Position numbers and translations under genes: made by a program
Notes under the pieces: generated by a model
Database searches by the model: none
What the model saw: only the letters and a program-made list of their open reading frames with translations
What the model was told of the DNA's origin: nothing
Assembly (NCBI GenBank): GCA_949592205.1
Contig: CATIUR010000003.1
Coordinates: 86,094,501 to 86,158,500 of the forward strand
Direction of reading: 5' to 3'
Length of the DNA: 64,000 bases
From: Helichrysum umbraculigerum
Lineage: Eukaryota > Streptophyta > Magnoliopsida > Asterales > Asteraceae
In this document: positions 44,941-55,053 of the stretch, piece by piece
How positions within the stretch are numbered: position 1 is the first letter of the stretch
How the letters are laid out: each line of letters begins with the position of its first letter

Positions 44941-47296
44941 ATCTGTAAAGTAAACACAAACAACAGATATAATTTAATGCACGATTAAAAATATTTAAAC
45001 TATTACGTATTATGAATAGATATTCATCAAACATCTTAGTTTAAATTTGAAATTATATATAACTTGTTACAAGAATAGTCTCAAGTCGTATATAAAAATT
45101 TAACTTATAACTAAAAGTCTTAAGTCTAATTTAAATTAATTATATAAAAGTTATTACTTAAACAGTCTTAACATTTATATCACTACTTAAAAAATAAGAT
45201 TTTTCTAAGTACTGGACTCGCATAAACTGGCCTAACGAGTTGAGTTCAACTTGTTTTGCTTATCAACTCGCTACATTGATCAACTCGCTAATCTCATGAA
45301 CTCGCTACATTGATCAACTCGCTTCATTGATCAACTCACTAATCTCATGAACTCGCTAGTCAACTCGCTGCGAGTTGATGCACAAAGTCAACTCGTTCGA
45401 TGAACTGCCGCACGAATTTTCAATTAAACTCGATTCATCTGTTGATTTTAACGTGATCTATCGATTGATTTACGTTTATTAACATCCATTTAACATAAAC
45501 CACAAGGATTCGTGTTCTAATAGTCATTTAATATACGTGAATCATTCGAATTATAAACCGAAACCCTAAGTTTATTAAAGCTTCGATTTCGAGTGATTTA
45601 AACGGTGAAATCCGTTGGTTTATACCTCAAAATGTTCGCAAAGAAGTCTTGAATATAATCTACGGATTCAAAAACTCGTTCCCGTACTTGTAAAATCGAA
45701 ATCAAACGAAAACAATAAATCGCCTCGTTTCGCCTTTTTGACGGACTCGCAAGCTCTACTGAACTCGCGAAGATTTGTGGGTTCGGTGGGTGAGCTTGAC
45801 TCGTTTGACCCCCTTTATACTTTTATCCGATTCGCGAGATTTAAGTGGACTCGCAAGTTGATGCCAACTCGCAGAAACAATTAAAAACGCGAATTTAATT
45901 CTAAGTATAAATGAAAACCCGATATTTTACAAGTCTAAATTATAATTAATTTTCACTTGTATTTGTCACGTTTTGTTCAACTCAAAAACATTCAATATAA
46001 TTTAATTCCGAAGGGTAAACATAATTAACACAAAAATTAAAAACAGATAAAAATAAGATAAAAATACAACTATATAAACATTGGTATCAAGTACCATTTT
46101 ATTAAATACTTTAAACAAAGTAAATATACATACTAAATAAGATTTTATCTGCTTAGGGATCATATTAGAAAGAATAAGCAATTAAGTATTTATTAAAAAG
46201 TCTAAGTAGATTGGTAGTATACATACCGCATGAAATTTAAATAAATTACTATAAAATTACAACTAAATTTATCATTTATGCATTTATATTTATAAAACTA
46301 TATCTTAGGTACCTTTATCCACATAGCATAATTAATAAATGCATTACTCACATAAAGTGAATATTTTAATTATAGATAATTCAAGACGATTACCGGTATT
46401 ATGATTCACATAAACAAATTAGACTCAATTTTCTAAGCAAACTCTTTATTATTAGAATGAGTATTATCAAGTGCTTCCTATTATATGATATACTGAAGAA
46501 TTCAAGTAAAACACATAACACTGTATCATTAAATTTTCAAGGTAGCGGTTACTAAATGATGTATCTTTTCGAAACATATAACATACACTTGAATTTTTAA
46601 GGTTAGACAAATATCAAACATACTTTAAATATGCTATGTTATCTAAGTCTGTACGTAGTACAACAGAAGATCCCTTCTAGCATAATTCAAAATATATTTG
46701 AGAATATTAATTTAATTAAAGGTTTCAGTTCTGTACTTAGTACAACAGAGTTACCAGTAATTAAGTTAATACCCATATTGCTACTATTTGTCAATTCAAA
46801 TTAATATGTATGATAACAGTGTAAGGCAATACCATCATTCAACAATTAAGACTTAATGTCATACATCATAGAATAGTAACACAAAATAATAAACAAGTAG
46901 TTAATTAACTTCTTAAGGCTTAGAAAATTTCATATAATTTGCCTACCAGTACATCATATGATGAAGCCATCTAAAGATTTAATAAAAATAGACAAATTAT
47001 AACTTGTGGATATAAGTGTATAATCAAATAAATATAAACACATACCTGATAGAACCGCTGTAGTTCTAAAGCAACTTTATTTGAACCTACTACCATATCA
47101 TACTTAGGACTTAAGCTTATTATTGTAAAGCTTATTCTCCTAATGTACTATCATATCCCTTAGTTTTTGCAAATAAAAACTCAAATGAAGGCGATTCCCC
47201 TTAGGTAACAAGCAAATGAATGCCATACGCCTTTTTTTTTTTTTTTTAAAGAACACATGAATACTAACTATTACAAAAATACCCTTGGAAGACTAA
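44941..47296 (-). other. Non-coding region between Copia pol and ORF3
   Basis: This 2.35-kb stretch has no coding frame. It contains an array of AACTCGCT words (45,216-45,420), a second cluster at 45,740-45,870, and a splice acceptor at 44,943-44,944 just before the ORF3 ATG. It probably holds the intron or promoter that allows ORF3 to be expressed apart from gag-pol. Confidence 0.55.
45216..45420. repeat. ACTCGC-motif array upstream of ORF3
   Basis: At least eight AACTCGCT/AACTCACT units, often followed by ACATTGATC or AATCTCATG, spaced about 15-20 bp. Related ACTCGC words recur in the element's leader (53,580-53,790) and LTRs. Confidence 0.8.
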
Positions 47297-50200
47297 TCAC
47301 TCTGGATTTCTCATTCCGTTTAGTTGAACCAACGTCTCAAATCTTGCTCTGTCGAACGCCTTTGTGTATAAGTCTGCTAAGTTATCCAATGATGGAACCT
47401 TAACTAACTTTATCAATTTCTTCTCAGCACAATCTCTAATAAAATGATGTCGAATATCAATATGCTTAGTTTTACTGTGCTTCACCGGATTATTGGTGAT
47501 CGACATAGTAGATTCGTTATCAATCATCATAGGAGTATTGGTTATATTTAACCCGTAATCCCGCAGTTGCTGTTGAATCCAAAGTACTTGCGAGCAACAG
47601 CTGCCAGCTGCAACATACTCAGCTTCACATGTAGAAATGGCTACCGAGGTTTGCTTCTTGCACTGCCAGGATACTAATCTACCTCCTAGGAATTGACATG
47701 CTCCGGTCGTAGATTTCCTATTTTGATTGCATCCTCCATAATCCGAATCAGTATAAGCTACGAGATCTAAGTCTCCATCAATCGGATACCAAAGACCCAG
47801 CTTAGGTTTCCCTTTGAGGTAACGAAAGATTCGTTTAACAGCTTGCATGTGTGACTCTTTCGGATTAGCCTGATATCTTGCGCATAAACAAACAGCAAAC
47901 ATTATGTCAGGCCTAGAGGCTGTAAGATACATTAGTGATCCGATCATGGCTCTATAAAGAGTTGGATCCACATCGCTATCACTCGATGTATCTGGACCTA
48001 GTCCATGATTGACTGGAATTGGAGTATTGTAGACCTTGCTTTCATCCATCTTAAAGCGTTCTAATAGCTCATATGTATATTTAGATTGATGAATAAAGAA
48101 TCCATCCTTCTTTTGATCAACTTGTAATCCTAAGAAGAAGTTCAACTCTCCCATTGCAGACATTTCAAACCTTTTTCTAATGACTTTCTCAAATTCTTGA
48201 CACATCTTTTCATCAGATGATCCAAAGATAATGTCATCAACATAAACTTGCACGAGAAGAAAGTCTTTCTTTTTCCATTTCACAAACAGTGTACTATCAA
48301 TCGATCCTCTTGTAAATCCATTCTCAAGTAGATACGTTGATAGTGTTCCATACCACATCCTTGGTGCTTGATGTAATCCATATAGAGCCTTATTCAAACG
48401 ATATACTCTATCTGGATACTCAGGATCAGCAAACCCTGGCGGTTGTGAAACATACACCAATTCTTCCACTTTGCCATACAAAAAGGCACTCTTAACATCC
48501 AACTGATAAACTTTTATACCAAAATAAGATGCGAATGCTAAGAACACTCTAATTGCTTCTAGCCTAGCAACTGGTGCAAACACTTCATTGTAGTCAATAC
48601 CTTCTTGTTGATTAAAACCTTGAACCACTAGACGAGCTTTATTGCGAGTAACGATTCCCTTATCATCTCTCTTGCACTTAAATACCCATCTAGTACCAAT
48701 TGGATATTCTCCCTTCGGTAGGTCAACCAACTCCCATACTTGTAATTTAGAGAACTGAGATAGTTCTTCTTGCATTGCTTCTACCCACGAGCTTTCTTTT
48801 AAAGCCATTTGAACATTTTTAGGCTCGACTTGTGAGATAAAGCATGAATATAGACATTGATTAGGAATCCCTGTCTCTTTCATTGCAGTATACAAGCTTT
48901 GGTATTCAGAATTCTCAGACGTACTAGTTCTGGATTGATGCCTGGTTTGAACCGGAGTATTAATATCACCGATGATGTTTTCAACGGGATGATTCTTACT
49001 CGTTCTAGTTGTAGTAACTGGTTCAACCGGTATATCATCTTCTAAATTAGTACCAATCTCTTCCAATTCAGGTACATCTTCCATACGTGCTGAAGATATT
49101 CTTAAATGTTTCAAAGGAGTAAGTATCTCATCAAACTTTGTAGAGAGTTCATCAGGATCTACTGTTTCTTGAGACTTATCCTCTGAAGGTTGTTGTGACT
49201 CACTTGTGGAAGCTTTATCTGAGTCAACATTAGTCTTAATTCCAGACTGCTTAACACTTGATGTTGAAGCGGGACCAATATTCTCATCTTCAAACAATAA
49301 ATGTTCAGCTATCTCTGAATCACTGACATAGTCACTAATAGGAACTTTAAATGATGCAAAAAGATCAGAATAGTCAAATTGCCAATCTAAGCCCTTATGA
49401 ACATCAGGTGAGTAGCTCGTAACCTCAATATTATAAACTACCTCCAAACGTCCTGTGACTTTATTAAAGACTCTCTTGTTTGGCGAATTGGGCATATAAC
49501 CTAGGAAAAATCCTTCGTCAACCTTCTCACCAAATTTAGCTTGATGTCCAGTCTTTAATATGGTGCATGAAACTCCAAAGGGTTCAAACCCTTTTAAGTT
49601 AGGTTTCTTATTGTTCAAAAGCTCATAACAAGTCTTGTTATGTCTCTTAACCGTAAGAACTCTATTAAGAACATAACATGCTATATTCACTGCTTCTGCC
49701 CAAAAGATGACCGGAAGCTTTGAATCAGCAAGCATTGTTCTAGCAGCTTCAATCAACGTTCTATTTTTCCTTTCAGCAACACCATTCTGTTGAGGTTCAT
49801 AAGGTGCACTGAATTGATGTAATATCCCTTTGCTTAAGCAATAGATATTCAACGTTGAATTCTTAAATTCTGTTCCATTGTCACTACGAATACGCTTAAC
49901 TCTCCTTTTATAGACATTCTCTACTAGATCAAAGAACTCAATTAGAATTCCAGGAGTCTCATCCTTTGATCCCAAAAAGAATACCCAAGAAAATCTAGAA
50001 TAATCATCTGTGACAACCAAACAATACCATTTGCCACCTAGACTTCTTTTGCTTATAGGGCCGAAGAGGTACATATGTAGCAATTCAAATGGCGAGGAGA
50101 TAGAGTTTTCAGTCTTAGGTCTGTGTGGTTTCTTGTGCTGCTTTCCTTTCATGCAAGGAACACACTTATCCTCAGACTCGAAACGTTTTTGTGGTACACC

Positions 50201-50740
50201 TAGAACCAAACCATTTTTGGTTATATAATTCATCTTTCTCCAGTTCAGATGTGCCATTCTCCTATGCCATAACAATGCGTCTGTTTCCGAAGCCTTGGAT
50301 AATAAACATGTAGACACCATTGAAGAGTTAGGAACACCCATGTTGATAGCATAGATGTCCTTCTTCCTTGGCGCCCTCATCAATATCCATTTATCAGGAA
50401 TTGTGAAACCTGGCTTCAGGACTAAGGCCTCCTTTTCATTAAAATAAACTGGGTGACCTTTATCACAGACTTGGGAAACACTCACTAGGTTGTGAGTAAG
50501 TTCTTCAACATAGTTCACATCCTCAAGAGTCAAAGTTCCATTTGAAACTTTTCCTTTTCCCGAAATTACTCCTCCTTTATCTCCTGCAAAATTTACCTTT
50601 TGCTTGAGACTCTCCTTGAAGTCCTTCAGTAGACTTCTTTCTCCAGTCATGTGTCTTGAGCATCCACTGTCTATATACCACCAGCTGTCCTTATTCACAG
50701 CATGCTCCTGCACATAACACAAGATACGATCAGTTATCAA
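47297..50740 (-). CDS. Copia Pol polyprotein: protease, integrase, RT, RNase H
   Basis: An uninterrupted frame of about 1,147 codons. In order: aspartic protease (WWYIDSGCSRHMTG, Asp about 24), gag-pre-integrase zinc region (HRRMAHLNW...CVPCMKGKQH), integrase DDE core (VVTDDYSRFSW, RSDNGTEFKN, NGVAERKNRT), Copia-type reverse transcriptase (VFAPVARLEAIR, YVDDIIFGSS) and RNase H (AYTDSDYGGC, KHIDIRHHFI). Integrase before RT is the Ty1/Copia order. The frame overlaps the end of gag by a few bases, +1 relative to it. The first in-frame codon is TTG (50,738-50,740), not ATG, so pol is probably reached by frameshift, splicing or processing rather than own initiation. All catalytic motifs look intact. 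Confidence 0.93.
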   Translation of the reverse strand: MITDRILCYVQEHAVNKDSWWYIDSGCSRHMTGERSLLKDFKESLKQKVNFAGDKGGVISGKGKVSNGTLTLEDVNYVEELTHNLVSVSQVCDKGHPVYFNEKEALVLKPGFTIPDKWILMRAPRKKDIYAINMGVPNSSMVSTCLLSKASETDALLWHRRMAHLNWRKMNYITKNGLVLGVPQKRFESEDKCVPCMKGKQHKKPHRPKTENSISSPFELLHMYLFGPISKRSLGGKWYCLVVTDDYSRFSWVFFLGSKDETPGILIEFFDLVENVYKRRVKRIRSDNGTEFKNSTLNIYCLSKGILHQFSAPYEPQQNGVAERKNRTLIEAARTMLADSKLPVIFWAEAVNIACYVLNRVLTVKRHNKTCYELLNNKKPNLKGFEPFGVSCTILKTGHQAKFGEKVDEGFFLGYMPNSPNKRVFNKVTGRLEVVYNIEVTSYSPDVHKGLDWQFDYSDLFASFKVPISDYVSDSEIAEHLLFEDENIGPASTSSVKQSGIKTNVDSDKASTSESQQPSEDKSQETVDPDELSTKFDEILTPLKHLRISSARMEDVPELEEIGTNLEDDIPVEPVTTTRTSKNHPVENIIGDINTPVQTRHQSRTSTSENSEYQSLYTAMKETGIPNQCLYSCFISQVEPKNVQMALKESSWVEAMQEELSQFSKLQVWELVDLPKGEYPIGTRWVFKCKRDDKGIVTRNKARLVVQGFNQQEGIDYNEVFAPVARLEAIRVFLAFASYFGIKVYQLDVKSAFLYGKVEELVYVSQPPGFADPEYPDRVYRLNKALYGLHQAPRMWYGTLSTYLLENGFTRGSIDSTLFVKWKKKDFLLVQVYVDDIIFGSSDEKMCQEFEKVIRKRFEMSAMGELNFFLGLQVDQKKDGFFIHQSKYTYELLERFKMDESKVYNTPIPVNHGLGPDTSSDSDVDPTLYRAMIGSLMYLTASRPDIMFAVCLCARYQANPKESHMQAVKRIFRYLKGKPKLGLWYPIDGDLDLVAYTDSDYGGCNQNRKSTTGACQFLGGRLVSWQCKKQTSVAISTCEAEYVAAGSCCSQVLWIQQQLRDYGLNITNTPMMIDNESTMSITNNPVKHSKTKHIDIRHHFIRDCAEKKLIKLVKVPSLDNLADLYTKAFDRARFETLVQLNGMRNPE

Positions 50741-53546
50741 GAGGGACCCAAGCCATTACGGTCTTGGTTTGTCCCTTATCATCAACAAACTTAAGCTCTT
50801 TAAAATAACCATCCTTCCCATCAGGAGCTTTGGTCACTTTCGAAGTAGCTTGAGTTTGTGGACGATCAGCCTTAAGAGGTGAATTTGAGGAGAACCTCTT
50901 AGGCACATAATTATGAGCTCTATTATAATAATTATAATTAAACTCATGTGATCGTGAAGTAGTACCACTCTCATAATGACTATGGCCTCTACTTGTAGTT
51001 CTAAACCTCGACGGTGTCACATCCCTAGACTTATGGACAGAATTATCACCTTGAGTATATGGCCGTTTAGGTTTAGGAGGGGAGACACTATGCTTACCAT
51101 CTCTTTTAAGAATGTTAACAGGTTTATTACCTAACTTAGGTTTGGCATCTAACCCGTCTACAGTCATACTAGAGTCGGTCTGTGTCTTTTCATCCATCAC
51201 AAGCTTATGTGGTGTTTCAGGCTTTTTGTTAGGACAACACGAAGCCACGTGTCCCTTTTGATGACACTTGAAACATGACATCTGCTTGCGCGATTTACTC
51301 ACTTTTGCTTTCTCATCCGGAGTCTTAGGCACTAAAGGTTTAAGCTGTTCCTTATTAACTTTATCATCAGTCTTAGCATCGTTAATCACTCCACCCGATA
51401 CAAATTGTATTTTGGTGAACTGAGAAGCCTTGCTATTATCTAATGATACGTTCTTAATAACATCTTTCTGTGCCTCTGACTGTTCAGGTTTATCAGCTAC
51501 TGAAATCTCAGGACTAACTTCAGTCATCTCAGAATCTTCAGGAATAGGAGTGTAATTGGCATTAAAAGGCGGGGATACATCATTGTAACCTAACCCAGTC
51601 TTGTCCTTTACACTACGTTGAGCATCTAACATTTTATCCATTTGAGATGTCCTATAGTTCTCAAGTTTACGATTTGTCTCAATTAACCTTAAGTTAAGGT
51701 TCACTATTTCCTGATCCTTACTAGCAATCGTCTCATTTAAGTCTTTAATATTCATATAGAGACCATCTATGATAACAGATTTTTCACTTATGGTATCTCT
51801 AAGTTTTGTTCTATCCGAAGCATCAGACTTAATTTTATCTTTTAAGACATGTTTATCATCACTTAATCTGCGAATATCCATAATAGCTTGATCAAGTTCA
51901 GATCTAACAGTCTTATAGGATTCCTTATCCATATTTAATTGAGATGACAAATTGCTATTTGACACAGTTAAGACACTATTCTGAGATTGTAAATCAGTAA
52001 CTAAGTAACAAACATCAGCAAGATTAAGAATATCTAAACATACCTTCTTCTTGTCAGTTTGTAATTCAGCCATACGTGCCACTAATTCATCAGGACTCAT
52101 ATCTGGAGCTGAATCCATATATAGCACGTCATCATCACTTGCCTTCACTTCAGACTCAGGCACCTCTACTCTCTGTTCCATATCAGTAGGCATATAGGAA
52201 ACTGATCCAGCAGTTGTCTCTTCAATCTCGGCCATCAAGGCTTCCTCAGATTGAGCTTGCCAATCATAAGAGCCATCCAACTGCTTCACCACTAAGGCTT
52301 TGGAAGCAAGAGTACTTCCCGAACCTTGTTTTCCTTGTGCTTCTACTTTAGGTCTTTGGCATTCTCTAGCAAAATGACCAATACCCTGACAGTTAAAGCA
52401 TCTGACCTTGGTTTTATCAAACCCTGATCTATTGCCCAACACCTTTCTACCAGTTCTCTTGAGGAAATTCTTCACCTTTCTAGAAATCAACGCAAGTTGA
52501 TCTTGAAGCTCCAATTCCTCAAGATAATCAGAATCTATCTGCTCATAATCCTCATCAAACAGAATAGGATCATTAATCTTTCCCTCTATATAGTTTTCAT
52601 ATGATGCCACAAAGGAAGCAAGAACAGACAATTGCTGTTCAGCAGATTTCACACTCATCGGCATCTTCTGATGCTCTTGAGGTGACTTCTCAGAATTCTT
52701 TCCCTTTGTCTCATCACCAGAGGAAGAAATAAAGCACAGATCTTCAGAAATCAGTTCTCCATTTTCATTAGTATCACCAACTAACAGTGCAGTGGTCGAA
52801 CTAGATGACGCAGTCGAAAGACTTGACTTTCCATGATACAACCCAGGGTTCTGAACCTGATCAGAATCACTATCTCTTGACTTCTTGGAGAAATCATAAC
52901 CTTTCAGCTTGTCAATGACTTGCTCTAAGGTCATAGTAGAATACCTAGTTTCGTTATCCTTAATCATAACGCCATACATTTCCCATTTAGAAGGCAAACC
53001 CTCAAGAAACTTGTCGGTTTTGGATACTTCTTCTTCAACAATTTCATGGTATTCTAATTCACTTAGCAGATGGTAGAATCGTGTGACATATGCATCAAGA
53101 TCTTCTCCTTTTAAAGCTTTAAACATAGTAAACTGCTTTTTAAGAAGACTCCTCTTGCCAGCTCTCACCTGTGGACTTCCCTCACCTCTTTTCTCTAGAG
53201 CTTCCCAGAGCGTTCTAGCAGTATGAAAAGACTTGATTTGATGAGCAATCTCTTTAGGAAGACACATCTTTATGCATGAATGTGATTTATTCTCATTTCT
53301 GTAAGCTTCCTTCTCTTGATCACTCATGTTCGCATAGGTAAGAACTACAGTAGCATTTTGAACAGTTTGAGTAGGTGGGGTGTATCCACTCTTGATACAC
53401 ATCCAGATAGACAGGTCATGGAATCTACAGTAAGATTCGAATCTGTCCTTCCAATTGTAGTAATCCTCGATTCTTAACAACTTAGGTGGAACATTTGACT
53501 TTCCCACCTCGTGGTCCATTTCGATCATTCTACTTAAGTCAGACAT
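50730..53546 (-). CDS. Copia Gag polyprotein, 938 aa
   Basis: The N-terminal part (about residues 20-215) is a UBN2/DUF4219-like retrotransposon gag domain (IEDYYNWKDRFESYC, ALKGEDLDAYVTRFYHLLSE). Two CCHC zinc knuckles follow, unusually far apart: CFNCQGIGHFAREC (about 383-396) and CFKCHQKGHVASCC (about 758-771). Between them residues 490-640 are predicted to be coiled coil by their heptad-like pattern. The protein ends at TGA (50,730-50,732) after AWVPLDN. It packages the RNA into particles. Size and layout match the long Gag of SIRE-type elements. No internal stops. The start ATG at 53,546 is the first in the leader after the ACTCGC-rich segment. Confidence 0.92.
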   Translation of the reverse strand: MSDLSRMIEMDHEVGKSNVPPKLLRIEDYYNWKDRFESYCRFHDLSIWMCIKSGYTPPTQTVQNATVVLTYANMSDQEKEAYRNENKSHSCIKMCLPKEIAHQIKSFHTARTLWEALEKRGEGSPQVRAGKRSLLKKQFTMFKALKGEDLDAYVTRFYHLLSELEYHEIVEEEVSKTDKFLEGLPSKWEMYGVMIKDNETRYSTMTLEQVIDKLKGYDFSKKSRDSDSDQVQNPGLYHGKSSLSTASSSSTTALLVGDTNENGELISEDLCFISSSGDETKGKNSEKSPQEHQKMPMSVKSAEQQLSVLASFVASYENYIEGKINDPILFDEDYEQIDSDYLEELELQDQLALISRKVKNFLKRTGRKVLGNRSGFDKTKVRCFNCQGIGHFARECQRPKVEAQGKQGSGSTLASKALVVKQLDGSYDWQAQSEEALMAEIEETTAGSVSYMPTDMEQRVEVPESEVKASDDDVLYMDSAPDMSPDELVARMAELQTDKKKVCLDILNLADVCYLVTDLQSQNSVLTVSNSNLSSQLNMDKESYKTVRSELDQAIMDIRRLSDDKHVLKDKIKSDASDRTKLRDTISEKSVIIDGLYMNIKDLNETIASKDQEIVNLNLRLIETNRKLENYRTSQMDKMLDAQRSVKDKTGLGYNDVSPPFNANYTPIPEDSEMTEVSPEISVADKPEQSEAQKDVIKNVSLDNSKASQFTKIQFVSGGVINDAKTDDKVNKEQLKPLVPKTPDEKAKVSKSRKQMSCFKCHQKGHVASCCPNKKPETPHKLVMDEKTQTDSSMTVDGLDAKPKLGNKPVNILKRDGKHSVSPPKPKRPYTQGDNSVHKSRDVTPSRFRTTSRGHSHYESGTTSRSHEFNYNYYNRAHNYVPKRFSSNSPLKADRPQTQATSKVTKAPDGKDGYFKELKFVDDKGQTKTVMAWVPLDN

Positions 53547-54009
53547 CTTAAAAATGTAAAATTAAACTGTTTCAGCGAATTCAGAAAACTCAACTCGCAA
53601 GACTCAGCTCAACTCGCAATCTCAGCTCGACTCGCAGAATTCGTCGATTCGCAAGCCTAAGTTCGGATTGCTAAAAGATGTCGATTCGCAAGTGATGTCG
53701 ATTCGCGAGGGATCTCGGTTCGACTCGCAAGCCTCAGTTCGACTCGCTAGTTCAACTCGGTTCGCAGGCGACGCTGGAACCCTAATCTCGACTCGCGAAA
53801 CGGCTGTTAAACCCGAAAAAACGAAAATTTAAGGTATTTTTACGAACGAAACAGAGAATTTCGACTGTAAACTAACCCTAAAACTTCCAGAGAATGATTT
53901 TGATCGTTAGTATTGCAAGTATGCACGTAAAAACGACCCGAATCAAAAACGCAATATCACTAAAACTTATGAACACACTCGTATTTAGCCCGAAAGCTCT
54001 GATACCAGA
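53547..54009 (-). promoter_or_regulatory. Copia leader with primer-binding site
   Basis: The primer-binding site TGGTATCAGAGC (minus strand, plus coordinates 53,996-54,007) lies 2 nt inside the 5' LTR and matches initiator tRNA-Met. The leader has many GATTCGC/GACTCGC words at 53,580-53,790. Donor-like AGGGTTAGT (near 53,872-53,880) is a candidate splice donor for the ORF3 mRNA. Confidence 0.7.
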
Positions 54010-54590
54010 TGTAAGTCCCCTAGTTTTAGGATCGATAACTTCGTTATCTGTAGTATTAAGGTGCGGAATCCCTCAATACGGTGTTATCTTACTAACAACG
54101 AATATGTTCGTATTGCGTATACTAATACTTAGCTTTAAACGATAATACGTCAAAGCCTAGCCGTTAGGTTTGTTTTCTCTGGGTTATTCGAATTCGCAGG
54201 TTCAGAATATGCAAAAAGTGTTAACGATTTCATAAGGAAAATCGTTTAAATAGTTCTGTCCGGCTCGGCTCGCATGGGCCGGCGAGTTCGGTCCAACTCG
54301 CAGCCCAAGCCCAGTATAGAGCTCGGCTCGCCAGTCTGATACCTCACGAGTTCAGGTCTCACCTCACAGCTTGACTCGCTGCGACCTGAGATCTCGACTC
54401 GCCTCGCATCAAACGTCTATTTCTTTATTTCGTATTTAACATTCGTTTAACTTAGCACAATAATATGTTTAACGAATATTACTAACAAAACAAATATTTA
54501 TTTACAAATCTAAACCAATATACAAACATAATAATAATTACACTAGTCCTATTTCAAGCTAGATCTGTTGTCACAATCTATGTCTCAACA
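54010..54590 (-). repeat. 5' LTR of the Copia element
   Basis: It matches 40,133-40,713 with two substitutions and is flanked by GAGTG at 54,591-54,595. On the minus strand it would carry the promoter. No TATA box could be fixed with confidence. Confidence 0.95.
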
Positions 54591-54714
54591 GAGTGCTCGT
54601 CACATCTATAGTATGCTCCTCTGAGGCAGTGGTTAACTTCTTCTTTCCTCTGCGATTCTTCTTCCGTTTGTTGTTGAGCAGCGTTTCCTGAGGTCTGAGC
54701 CGAAGCGTCCATCC
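54591..54714 (-). pseudogene. Upstream half of the small H1 post-integrase ORF
   Basis: It starts ATG at 54,714 after GTTTCAGG and runs MDASAQTSGNAAQQQTEEES into the Copia insertion at the GAGTG duplication. The continuation is at 40,127 and below. Gln/Glu-rich, no family recognised. It occupies the position after integrase. Confidence 0.45.
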
Positions 54715-55053
54715 TGAAACATAAAGAATAACAGGTAATGCTATAGTTTATAAGTTTATACAAATGCAACAGAATCAGATGACTTTTGTAAAAGATTTTT
54801 ATTTATAAAATTTTAAATCATCTGAATGTTTGCATTTGTATAAGTCAAATAAAACTTATCTCCGATGTATATGTAAGAGTGTGGTTTTGTCGGGTATCTA
54901 GCTTATCCTGCATTATTAGTTTAGGGATGATAATACTAAGCAAAAATAACTAAGAAATGAAAAATAAATCTATTCTAATATAAGCAATGGGGTGCCTCCC
55001 AAGAGCGCTTGTTTAACGAGTCATTAGCTTAACTCTTTTACCTACTTGTCGGC
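54715..55053 (-). other. Short non-coding spacer of H1 after integrase
   Basis: It contains GGGGTGCCTCCCAAGAGCGC (54,989-55,008), also present in altered form in H2 (GGGTTGCCTCCCGAGAAGCG, 61,353-61,372). The pairing supports shared ancestry. No coding frame. Confidence 0.5.

Larger units (their letters stand above)
40133..54590 (-). mobile_element. Intact SIRE-like Ty1/Copia retrotransposon, 14.46 kb, with a spliced third gene
   Basis: Both LTRs are 581 bp (40,133-40,713 and 54,010-54,590), TG...CA on the minus strand, and differ at two positions by eye (about 0.35%), so insertion is very recent. Target duplication is GAGTG. Order on the minus strand: 5' LTR, tRNA-Met primer site, leader with repeated ACTCGC words, gag (53,546-50,730), pol (to 47,297), 2.35 kb non-coding, six-exon ORF3 (44,940-40,770), purine tract, 3' LTR. 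Extra coding sequence after pol is the hallmark of SIRE/Maximus Copia elements. It sits inside the older H1. Confidence 0.95.
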
